A stretch of DNA of 64,000 nt from Mycolicibacterium neoaurum ATCC 25795. Lineage in GTDB: Bacteria > Actinomycetota > Actinomycetes > Mycobacteriales > Mycobacteriaceae. The notes beneath the pieces are model-generated. The model saw only the letters and a list, made by a program, of their open reading frames with translations, searched no databases and had not been told where the DNA came from. The translations under genes and the position numbers were made by a program. Below are positions 56,929 to 64,000 of this stretch, piece after piece; position 1 is the first letter of the stretch; every line of letters starts with the position of its first letter. The DNA is taken from positions 1 to 64,000 of the forward strand of contig NZ_JMDW01000009.1 of the NCBI RefSeq assembly GCF_000691525.1, read 5' to 3'.

Positions 56929-58686
56929 GTGATCACCCGTATGTCCGAGCTGTTCCTGCGCACCCTGCGCGACGACCCTGCCGACGCCGAAGTCCCCAGC
57001 CACAAGCTGCTGATCCGCGCGGGCTATGTGCGGGCTGTCGGACCGGGCATCTACAGCTGGTTACCGCTGGGCCTGCGGGTGCTGCGCAAGATCGAGAACG
57101 TCGTGCGCAGCGAGATGAACGCCATCGGCGGCCAGGAGATCCTGCTGCCCGCGCTGCTGCCGCGCGCACCCTATGAGACCACCAACCGTTGGACCGAGTA
57201 CGGCGACACCCTGTTCCGCCTCCAGGACCGTCGCAACAACGACTATCTGCTCGGCCCGACACACGAGGAACTCTTCACCCTGATGGTCAAGGGGGAGTAC
57301 TCCTCCTATAAGGATCTTCCCGTCCTGCTCTACCAGATCCAGACCAAGTACCGCGACGAGGCCCGCCCCCGCGCAGGCATCCTGCGCGGCCGTGAATTCG
57401 TCATGAAGGACTCCTACTCCTTCGATCTCGACGACGACGGCCTCAAGACCGCCTACCACCACCACCGCGAGGCCTACCAGCGCATCTTCGGCCGGCTCGG
57501 GATCGACTACGTGATCGTCTCGGCAGTGTCCGGAGCCATGGGCGGCAGTGCGTCCGAGGAGTTCCTCGCCGAGAGCGAGGTCGGCGAGGACACCTTCGTG
57601 CGATGCGTCGAATCTGGCTATGCCGCCAACGTGGAGGCCGTCATCACCCGGGCACCGGAGGCGCTGCCCATCGAGGGGCAGCCGCCCGCGCAGGTGTACG
57701 ACACCCCCGACGCCCCGACCATCGCGACCCTGGTCGACTGGGCCAACTCGGCCGCGCTTCCGCAATTCGGCGACCGGGCCGTCACCGCGGCCGACACCCT
57801 GAAGAACGTCCTGCTCAAGACCCGCCAGCCCGGCGGCGAGTGGGAATTGCTCGGCATCGGAGTGCCCGGTGACCGAGAGGTCGACGAGAAGCGACTCGGC
57901 GCGGCGTTGGAGCCCGCCGAGTTCGCCCTGCTCGACGATGCCGATTTCGCCGCCAACCCGTTCCTGGTGAAGGGATACGTGGGTCCGAAAGCATTGCTGG
58001 ACAACGGGGTCCGGTATCTCGTCGATCCCAGAGTGGTGTTCGGCACTTCCTGGATCACCGGTGCCGATGAGCCCAACAAGCACGTGGTGGGGCTGGTCAC
58101 GGGTCGTGATTTCACCCCGGATGGCACCATCGAGGCCGCCGATGTGCGCGACGGTGATCCGTCCCCGGACGGCGCCGGTGTGCTGACCTCGGCCCGCGGT
58201 ATCGAGATCGGCCACATATTCCAGCTCGGCCGTAAGTACGCGGACGCGTTCAGCGCCGATGTGCTCGGTGAGAACGGCAAACCGGTGCGCCTGACCATGG
58301 GGTCCTACGGCATCGGGGTTTCGCGACTGGTCGCCGTGATCGCCGAGCAGCAACACGATGAGATCGGGCTGCGCTGGCCGGCCTCGGTCGCACCTTTTGA
58401 TGTGCACGTCGTGATCGCCAACAAGGATGCCGGTGCGCGTGCCGGTGCCGAAGATCTGGCAGGCGAGCTGTCCAGGCTGGGCTTCGAGGTGCTCCTCGAC
58501 GACCGCACCTCATCACCCGGGGTCAAGTTCAAGGATGCCGAACTACTCGGCATGCCCTGGATCGTTGTGGTCGGTCGCGGCTGGGCCGACGGGGTGGTCG
58601 AACTGCGCAACAGGTTCACCGGGGAGGCCAGTGAGCTCGCCGTCGCCGGTGCGGCGGCCGAGGTCGCAGCCGCGCTGAGCGGCTAA
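56929..58686 (+). CDS. proS: Prolyl-tRNA synthetase
   Basis: This 585 aa class II synthetase of the bacterial type has motif 2 (F-R-D-E-like [17 protein letters not shown]) and motif 3 (G-S-Y-G-I-G-V-S-R). It also has an editing INS domain (about 225-400) and an anticodon-binding domain (about 480-585). It charges tRNA-Pro and can hydrolyse Ala-tRNA-Pro. GTG 56929 gives [11 protein letters not shown], the family start. Confidence 0.97.
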   Translation: MITRMSELFLRTLRDDPADAEVPSHKLLIRAGYVRAVGPGIYSWLPLGLRVLRKIENVVRSEMNAIGGQEILLPALLPRAPYETTNRWTEYGDTLFRLQDRRNNDYLLGPTHEELFTLMVKGEYSSYKDLPVLLYQIQTKYRDEARPRAGILRGREFVMKDSYSFDLDDDGLKTAYHHHREAYQRIFGRLGIDYVIVSAVSGAMGGSASEEFLAESEVGEDTFVRCVESGYAANVEAVITRAPEALPIEGQPPAQVYDTPDAPTIATLVDWANSAALPQFGDRAVTAADTLKNVLLKTRQPGGEWELLGIGVPGDREVDEKRLGAALEPAEFALLDDADFAANPFLVKGYVGPKALLDNGVRYLVDPRVVFGTSWITGADEPNKHVVGLVTGRDFTPDGTIEAADVRDGDPSPDGAGVLTSARGIEIGHIFQLGRKYADAFSADVLGENGKPVRLTMGSYGIGVSRLVAVIAEQQHDEIGLRWPASVAPFDVHVVIANKDAGARAGAEDLAGELSRLGFEVLLDDRTSSPGVKFKDAELLGMPWIVVVGRGWADGVVELRNRFTGEASELAVAGAAAEVAAALSG

Positions 58687-59177
58687 CCGGCCTGTTCGGA
58701 GCCGCCCGGGAAGGCCACCGTCACCGGTGGCACCCCCAGGATGCTGCGCCACCGGGCGGCCAGCACCGCGGCCTGTGTCATGGCGGTCAGCGCAAAGGTG
58801 CGGTCCTGCGGCTCTGTGGCCTGTTCCAGCACGGCTCGCCACGCGGTGGCCGTGTCGGCCTCCATGCGGACGGCCAGCTCGGCGGCGTCGCCGGGATCGG
58901 CGACCTCGGTCGGCAGCTGATAGCCCGGTGCGGGAAGGGGTGCGGTGACCCGGCGACCGGCCAGTATCTCCAACGCCTCCTCGCGCCGTTGCCGGTGTTG
59001 GGCCATCGCCTCGGCGACCAGCCAGTTGTCCTCCGGCGTGGAGTGCGCGGACACGATGCCGTAGCCATAGATGGCGCCGTGTTCGGTGGCGACGGCGTCG
59101 AACCATGCCGCGGCGGCGGGATCCTCCGGGCGGTCCGGATCAGGGGTCGGCTCGGGTGCCGTGTTCGGCGCCGTCAT
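58683..59177 (-). CDS. DUF4439 ferritin-like protein
   Basis: This 164 aa protein has four helices with the ferritin-like pattern of Glu and His residues (E-H-G-A-I-Y-G-Y-G near 33; R-R-E-E-A-L near 69; R-M-E-A-D-T near 104). The metal site is incomplete to the eye. It corresponds to Rv2844. Its ATG overlaps the stop of the upstream lipoprotein gene, so the pair may work as a secreted or membrane-linked unit. Confidence 0.78.
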   Translation of the reverse strand: MTAPNTAPEPTPDPDRPEDPAAAAWFDAVATEHGAIYGYGIVSAHSTPEDNWLVAEAMAQHRQRREEALEILAGRRVTAPLPAPGYQLPTEVADPGDAAELAVRMEADTATAWRAVLEQATEPQDRTFALTAMTQAAVLAARWRSILGVPPVTVAFPGGSEQAG

Positions 59178-59707
59178 GGTTTCTCGTCTCCGCCGAGCGC
59201 CACCAGATAAGCCGCGGTGCACGCCGCCGAGATGGAACCGAACAGTCCGGCGCGGTAGCCGGCCAGCTTTTCGGCCGCGCGGGCGGCTTGTTCGGCGGAC
59301 CCGCGGAGTTCCTCGATGACCTTGGCGACGGTCGGTGCGGGCACGGGGGCAGACGTCGTGCTCGGGGGAGTGCCGGTCGCGGTCGTCGGACCGTCACCCC
59401 CGGTCAGCCTGGTGATCTCGGCGGCCAGCGCGTCGGCGTGGGCCGAACGTTCGGCGGCGACAGAGGTCAGCGCGGCGACCAGCGACTGACGCGATGGTCC
59501 GGTCATCGCCGTGGCCGCATCGCCGGCCAGCTCGCTGTCGGAGCGGGCCCGGTCGTATCCGGTCTGTAGATCGTCGAGGTCGGCGGGCGGGGGCGCAGGT
59601 GCGCAGGCGGTGGCGGAGCCGAGCAGGCCGAGAGCGACGCCGGCGGGCAGGGCGCCGAGCAGCAGTCGCCGCCGACTCAGGATGGGCAGGGCGCTCGGCA
59701 CGCTCAC
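59174..59707 (-). CDS. Exported lipoprotein with Tat-like signal (Rv2843-like)
   Basis: This 177 aa protein begins with S-R-R-R-L-L-L-G-A-L, a twin-arginine-like signal, and a lipobox ending A-T-A-C. The mature part is helical, rich in Ala/Glu, with a Thr/Pro/Ser-rich linker (about 108-128) and a C-terminal helix pair. It is coupled to the downstream DUF4439 gene (ATGA overlap). The start is GTG 59707; GTG 59701 is also in frame. Function unknown. Confidence 0.76.
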   Translation of the reverse strand: MSVPSALPILSRRRLLLGALPAGVALGLLGSATACAPAPPPADLDDLQTGYDRARSDSELAGDAATAMTGPSRQSLVAALTSVAAERSAHADALAAEITRLTGGDGPTTATGTPPSTTSAPVPAPTVAKVIEELRGSAEQAARAAEKLAGYRAGLFGSISAACTAAYLVALGGDEKP

Positions 59708-59836
59708 ATCCTGCCATGTGGGGTCGGGCCGCTCGTTTGGTGATTGTCGCGTCACGGCTGGCGTATCGTTTGGTAGTTGATTCTCCGGCCGTGCCGGTCG
59801 GAGGTTGTCCGCACAACTCAAGATGAGGAGCTCGCC

Positions 59837-60379
59837 GTGGCATCGGATGACCCGCTGCGGTCTGCGCGCCTTCCGTCGCGTGAGCAGGTGATCGAGCTCC
59901 TCACCGGCGAGTTCGCGCGCGCGGGTTACGAAATCGAGGATGTCACGATCACGGCCGCGCGACCGCCGAGCATCACCGTGGTCGCCGACGGCGATGCGCC
60001 GCTGGACCTGGATGCGGTGGCCGAATTGTCCCGGCTCGCCTCGGCGGCGCTGGACGAGGCCGATCGCGGTTTCGACCCGTACGTGCTCGAGGTCACGTCC
60101 CGGGGTGTGGACCGCCCGTTGACCGAGGAGAAACACTTCCGCCGGGCCAAGGGGCGCAAGGTCGCTATGACCCTTGCGGACGGGTCGGAGCTCGCCGGAC
60201 GCATCGGCGCCACCGGCGACGGGGTGGTCGCCTTGGTGGTCCCGGACGGCAAGAATCTCGTCCTGCGGCCGGTGGCCGTCGGCGAGATCGTCAAAGCAAT
60301 TGTGCAAGTAGAGTTTTCGAAGCCAAGTCGACGTGAGTTGGAGTTGGTCGAACAGTCAGAAGAGGGGGCCGGGTCGTGA
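59837..60379 (+). CDS. rimP: Ribosome maturation factor RimP
   Basis: This 180 aa protein has an N-terminal alpha/beta domain ([11 protein letters not shown] near residue 55; [14 protein letters not shown] near 80, the family signature) and a C-terminal Sm-like barrel. It helps assemble the 30S subunit. GTG 59837 has GAGGAG 6 bases upstream. It overlaps nusA by 4 bases. Confidence 0.95.
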   Translation: MASDDPLRSARLPSREQVIELLTGEFARAGYEIEDVTITAARPPSITVVADGDAPLDLDAVAELSRLASAALDEADRGFDPYVLEVTSRGVDRPLTEEKHFRRAKGRKVAMTLADGSELAGRIGATGDGVVALVVPDGKNLVLRPVAVGEIVKAIVQVEFSKPSRRELELVEQSEEGAGS

Positions 60380-61398
60380 ACATCGACATGGCGGCATTAC
60401 ATGCCATCGAGGCGGACAAAGGCATCTCGGTCGATGTCGTGGTGGACACCATCAAATCGGCGTTGCTGACCGCTTATCGGCACACCGAAGGGCACGAGGC
60501 CGATGCGCGCATCGACGTCGACCGCAAGACCGGTGTGGTCAAGGTGATGGCCAGGGAGACCGACGCCGACGGCAACCTGATCAGCGAATGGGATGACACC
60601 CCAGAAGGTTTCGGGCGTATCGCGGCCACCACGGCCCGCCAGGTGATCCTGCAGCGGCTGCGCGACGCCGAGAACGAAAAGATGTACGGTGAGTTCTCCG
60701 CCCGCGAGGGCGACATCGTCGCCGGGGTGGTGCAGCGTGATGCCCGTGAGAACACCCGCGGCAACGTCGTGGTGCGGGTGGGGACCGAGGCCAAGGGCTC
60801 CGACGGAATGATCCGTCCCGCCGAGCAGGTACCCGGTGAGGGCTACGAGCACGGCGACCGGTTGCGCTGCTACGTCATCGGGGTGACGCGCGGCGCCCGC
60901 GAGCCCAAGATCGAGCTGTCGCGCACCCACCCGAATCTGGTGCGCAAGCTCTTCGCCCTCGAGGTCCCCGAGATCGCCGACGGTTCGGTCGACATCGTGG
61001 CGGTGGCCAGGGAGGCCGGTCACCGGTCCAAGATCGCGGTCACCTCCCGGGTCTCGGGTCTCAACGCAAAGGGAGCCTGCATCGGTCCGATGGGCCAGCG
61101 CGTCCGCAATGTGATGAGCGAGCTGTCGGGGGAGAAGATCGACATCATCGACTACGACGACGATCCGGCGCGGTTCGTCGCCAACGCGCTTTCGCCGGCC
61201 AAGGTGGTCTCGGTCACCGTCATCGACGAGAACGCCCGCGCCGCCCGTGTCGTGGTGCCCGATTTCCAGCTGTCGTTGGCCATCGGCAAGGAAGGTCAGA
61301 ACGCCCGGCTCGCCGCGCGCCTGACCGGATGGCGCATCGACATCCGCAGCGATTCGGCTCCCACAGCCGATGCCGACGGCGCCGAACACGCCACGTAG
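60376..61398 (+). CDS. nusA: Transcription termination/antitermination factor NusA
   Basis: This 340 aa protein has the N-terminal RNA-polymerase-binding domain (1-110), S1 domain (about 115-185) and two KH domains (about 190-330; [10 protein letters not shown] and [11 protein letters not shown]). It lacks the acidic C-terminal repeats of E. coli NusA, as in other actinobacteria. It is coupled to rimP (GTGA). Confidence 0.97.
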   Translation: MNIDMAALHAIEADKGISVDVVVDTIKSALLTAYRHTEGHEADARIDVDRKTGVVKVMARETDADGNLISEWDDTPEGFGRIAATTARQVILQRLRDAENEKMYGEFSAREGDIVAGVVQRDARENTRGNVVVRVGTEAKGSDGMIRPAEQVPGEGYEHGDRLRCYVIGVTRGAREPKIELSRTHPNLVRKLFALEVPEIADGSVDIVAVAREAGHRSKIAVTSRVSGLNAKGACIGPMGQRVRNVMSELSGEKIDIIDYDDDPARFVANALSPAKVVSVTVIDENARAARVVVPDFQLSLAIGKEGQNARLAARLTGWRIDIRSDSAPTADADGAEHAT

Positions 61399-61429
61399 AG
61401 AAGCCGGCGCGGGGTGTAGTGACACGCGA

Positions 61430-61460
61430 TTGAAGTCTGGACGCCCCGGAACGGTAGACT
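61430..61460 (+). promoter_or_regulatory. Internal promoter upstream of ylxR
   Basis: TTGAAG (61430-61435) and TAGACT (61455-61460) are 19 bases apart, and GTG 61466 follows after 5 bases. It could drive ylxR-infB separately from rimP-nusA. Confidence 0.45.
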
Positions 61461-61465
61461 GAGCC

Positions 61466-61789
61466 GTGATCCAGCGTGAGACTCCGGTAGACCGGCCTCG
61501 TGCGCATCGACATCCCGCGGGACCGGTGCGTACGTGTGTGGGGTGTCGGAAGCGAGCGTTGGCCGTCGATCTGGTCAGACTGTCCACCGTTTCCGACATG
61601 CCCGGCGTCAACGCCGTGACTGTGGATACAGCGGGTAATCTGCCGGGGCGGGGTGCGTGGTTGCATCCCGACCCGCAGTGTCTGGACGTGGCGCTTCGCC
61701 GGCGAGCAATCGGTCGAGCGTTGCGTATACCCGGTTCGCCGGACACCACCTTGGTGGAAGAGCTTTTCCGCCGGTTAGAGAACAGGTAG
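61466..61789 (+). CDS. ylxR: YlxR/DUF448 family RNA-binding protein
   Basis: This 107 aa protein has the family motifs R-T-C-V-G-C-R-K-R (22-30) and G-R-G-A-W-L-H-P-D-P-Q-C-L. YlxR-type proteins are RNA-binding and in Gram-positive bacteria affect translation or RNase P. It always lies between nusA and infB, as here. It starts at GTG 61466. Confidence 0.92.
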   Translation: MIQRETPVDRPRAHRHPAGPVRTCVGCRKRALAVDLVRLSTVSDMPGVNAVTVDTAGNLPGRGAWLHPDPQCLDVALRRRAIGRALRIPGSPDTTLVEELFRRLENR

Positions 61790-61890
61790 CGAAGAACATG
61801 AGCACACCGTGAAGTCCCGATGACCATGCGTCATAGCTAAACCCGAGGCGCGGCCCAACCACCGCTGTCGCCTCCAAACGAGGAGAAGTA

Positions 61891-64000
61891 GTGGCAGGTA
61901 AGGCCCGCGTGCACGAGTTGGCGAAGGAACTCGGTGTCACAAGTAAGGAAGTTCTCGCCCGTCTGAGCGATCAGGGCGAGTTCGTCAAATCCGCATCATC
62001 GACGGTCGAGGCCCCCGTGGCCCGTCGTCTGCGGGAATCGTTCGGCGGCGGTAAGCCGGCCGCCGACGCACCCGCTCCCAAAGCTCCCGGTAAGCCCGCG
62101 GCACCGTCCGGCGGCCCCAAGCCCGGACCCAAGCCCGCGCCCCAGGCGCCTGCCGCACCGGCTCCGGCCGCACCCGCGGCCCAGGCTCCGACGCCGGCCC
62201 CGGCTCCGACTCCGACCCCCGGTCCTGCGGCTCCCACACCCGGACCCGCACCGACGCCCGGGCCTGCACCGTCGGCACCCGCAGCTTCGGCCACTCCAGG
62301 GGCCACCCAAACCCCCGGCCCCCGTCCGGGTCCGACTCCCGGCCCCAAGCCCGCACCGCGCGCACCGCGGGTCGGCAACAATCCGTTCTCCTCGCAGGCG
62401 CCGGTCGAGCGTCCGGCTCCGCGTCCTGCCGCAGGTCCCGGCGGCCCCCGCCCGGGCCCCGGCCCCGGCGGACCACGCCCGGGCGCCCCGCGTCCCGGTG
62501 CTGCCTCGCCCGGCAACATGCCGCCTCGTCCGCCCGGCGCGCGTCCCGGTGCGACCGGTCGTCCCGGCGGTCCGCGTCCCGGACCCGGCGGTCGTCCGGC
62601 CCCGGGTGGTCGTCCCGGCGGCGGCGGTGGTGGTAACTACCGCGGCGGCGGTGCCGGTGGTGGTGCCGGAGCAGGCGCCGGTGGCGGCGCGGCCGGTGGA
62701 TTCCGCGGTCGTCCCGGTGGCGGCGGCGGTGGTGGTCGCCCCGGTCAGCGCGGTGGCGCCGCAGGTGCCTTCGGTCGTCCCGGCGGTGCCCCGCGGCGCG
62801 GGCGCAAGAGCAAGCGCGCGAAAAGGGCCGAATACGAGAACATGCAGGCCCCGGTCGTCGGTGGTGTGCGGTTGCCGCACGGCAACGGCGAGACCATCCG
62901 GTTGGCCCGTGGCGCCTCGCTGAGCGATTTCGCCGACAAGATCAACGCCAACCCGGCTTCGCTGGTGCAGGCGCTGTTCAACCTCGGTGAGATGGTCACC
63001 GCCACGCAGTCGGTGGACGATTCCACACTGGAACTGCTGGGCAGCGAGATGAACTACGTCGTCCAGGTGGTCTCCCCGGAGGACGAGGACCGCGAGCTGC
63101 TGTCGTCCTTCGACCTCACCTATGGCGAGGACGAGGGCGGCGAGGAGGACCTCGAGTTCCGCCCGCCGGTGGTCACCGTGATGGGTCACGTCGACCACGG
63201 CAAGACCCGCCTGCTCGACACCATCCGTAATGCCACCGTTCGCGAGGGCGAGGCCGGTGGTATCACCCAGCACATCGGTGCCTACCAGGTCCTCACCGAA
63301 CTGGACGGCAACGAGCGGCTGGTCACCTTCATCGATACCCCGGGTCACGAGGCGTTCACCGCGATGCGTGCCCGTGGCGCGAAGGCCACCGATATCGCGA
63401 TCCTGGTGGTCGCCGCCGACGACGGTGTGATGCCGCAGACGGTGGAGGCCATCAACCACGCGCAGGCGGCCGATGTGCCGATCGTGGTGGCGGTCAACAA
63501 GATCGACAAGGAAGGTGCCGACCCGAGCAAGATCCGGGCGCAGCTCACCGAATACAACCTGGTGGCCGAGGAGTATGGCGGCGACACCATGTTCGTCGAT
63601 ATCTCCGCAAAGCAGGGCACCAACATCGATGCGCTGCTGGAAGCGGTGCTGTTGACCGCGGATGCGTCGTTGGACCTGCGGGCCAACCCCGATATGGAAG
63701 CCCAGGGTGTGGCCATCGAAGCGCACCTGGACCGCGGTCGCGGACCGGTGGCGACGGTGCTGATCCAGCGTGGCACGCTGCGCGTCGGCGACTCGATCGT
63801 CGCCGGCGATGCCTACGGTCGCGTCCGTCGCATGGTCGACGAGCACGGCGAAGATGTCGAGGAGGCGCTGCCGTCGCGTCCGGTGCAGGTGGTCGGTTTC
63901 ACCTCGGTGCCCGGCGCCGGCGACAACCTGCTGGTCGTCGACGAGGACCGCATCGCCCGCCAGATCGCCGACCGGCGCAGCGCGCGCAAGCGCAACGCCC
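61891..64000 (+). CDS. infB: Translation initiation factor IF-2, 3' end outside window
   Basis: The first 703 codons are in the window. After an IF2-N domain (1-50) comes a very long Pro/Ala/Gly-rich linker (about 55-310). A second N-terminal domain (about 325-400) leads to the GTPase domain with G-H-V-D-H-G-K-T (about 432-439), D-T-P-G-H-E and N-K-I-D. Domain II begins before the window edge. GTG 61891 has GAGGAG upstream. IF-2 joins fMet-tRNA to the 30S subunit. Confidence 0.97.
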   Translation, partial: MAGKARVHELAKELGVTSKEVLARLSDQGEFVKSASSTVEAPVARRLRESFGGGKPAADAPAPKAPGKPAAPSGGPKPGPKPAPQAPAAPAPAAPAAQAPTPAPAPTPTPGPAAPTPGPAPTPGPAPSAPAASATPGATQTPGPRPGPTPGPKPAPRAPRVGNNPFSSQAPVERPAPRPAAGPGGPRPGPGPGGPRPGAPRPGAASPGNMPPRPPGARPGATGRPGGPRPGPGGRPAPGGRPGGGGGGNYRGGGAGGGAGAGAGGGAAGGFRGRPGGGGGGGRPGQRGGAAGAFGRPGGAPRRGRKSKRAKRAEYENMQAPVVGGVRLPHGNGETIRLARGASLSDFADKINANPASLVQALFNLGEMVTATQSVDDSTLELLGSEMNYVVQVVSPEDEDRELLSSFDLTYGEDEGGEEDLEFRPPVVTVMGHVDHGKTRLLDTIRNATVREGEAGGITQHIGAYQVLTELDGNERLVTFIDTPGHEAFTAMRARGAKATDIAILVVAADDGVMPQTVEAINHAQAADVPIVVAVNKIDKEGADPSKIRAQLTEYNLVAEEYGGDTMFVDISAKQGTNIDALLEAVLLTADASLDLRANPDMEAQGVAIEAHLDRGRGPVATVLIQRGTLRVGDSIVAGDAYGRVRRMVDEHGEDVEEALPSRPVQVVGFTSVPGAGDNLLVVDEDRIARQIADRRSARKRNA

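Noticed and set aside
61996-63846. Long open frame antisense to infB (616 codons)
   Set aside because: It runs opposite the GTPase domain and Pro/Ala/Gly linker of IF-2, has low-complexity Gly/Thr/Arg composition, and arises from GC-rich codon bias.

Overview
The window is a stretch of an actinobacterial chromosome, almost certainly a Mycobacterium/Mycolicibacterium. The base composition is very GC rich, GTG and TTG starts are common, and mycobacterium-specific genes are present: mycothione reductase, MPT83/MPT70 fasciclin proteins, EfpA, DUF1206, DUF2631 and DUF427 proteins, and a long Pro/Ala/Gly-rich IF-2. From about 2.5 kb to the right end the gene order follows the M. tuberculosis block from Rv2898c down to Rv2839c (recalled from memory, not searched). 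Several accessory genes that M. tuberculosis has inside that block are absent here. I see no rRNA, tRNA, IS element, prophage or CRISPR array; this is core-genome sequence, and the novelty lies mainly in regulation and gene pairing.

Layout. 1-2.4 kb: the 5' end of sodA (minus strand), a small hypothetical protein, a DUF1206 membrane protein, a pyrimidine-dimer-glycosylase-like protein and a GAF protein. 2.5-9.1 kb: yraN-comM-dprA, a ViuB-like reductase, a lactate-monooxygenase-like flavoenzyme, xerC and a convergent M23-type protein. 9.4-17.2 kb: rpsB-tsf, an amidase, a divergent MarR/methyltransferase pair, pyrH-frr-cdsA and rlmN. 17.2-22.4 kb: a TetR regulator divergent from a class III CoA-transferase, a GH3 glycosidase, and DUF427 and DUF2631 proteins. 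22.6-27.3 kb: an amino-acid permease, then dipZ, an mpt70-like and an mpt83-like gene on the minus strand. 27.4-31.9 kb: dxr-rip1-ispG and a GNAT protein (isoprenoid precursors plus the site-2 protease). 32-38.1 kb: a penicillin-binding lipoprotein, a DUF1707 protein, map, cobQ, a lipoprotein and a small alpha/beta-hydrolase-like protein. 38.2-43.3 kb: an operon of glutamine-synthetase-like, class I amidotransferase, aldehyde dehydrogenase, SDR and GntR genes. 43.3-47.2 kb: an ArsR regulator with a nickel/cobalt permease, then mycothione reductase with a hydrolase on the other strand. 47.3-54.4 kb: mqo, a GNAT gene, a chelatase-like ATPase, cobO, cobB and cysG. 54.4-64 kb: efpA, a VOC protein, proS, two minus-strand genes, then rimP-nusA-ylxR-infB, which runs off the right end.

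The main regulatory signals are these. (1) Two perfect palindromes lie between the MarR gene and its divergent methyltransferase. (2) Two identically spaced CCATCC-N15-(C/A)CGAAT promoters, of the SigK type, lie upstream of the mpt83-like gene and dipZ. (3) Seventeen genes have a -10-like hexamer 5-8 bases before their start codon, a leaderless-mRNA architecture that decides several starts. In three junctions the upstream TAG stop codon forms the first half of that hexamer. (4) Two intergenic clusters of DnaA-box-like sequence lie far from any replication gene. (5) Strong intrinsic-type hairpins follow tsf, the methyltransferase, DUF2631, mpt70 and mpt83. I do not see a clearly new multi-gene system. 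The best candidates for new biology are the MarR/methyltransferase unit and the five-gene gamma-glutamylation operon.
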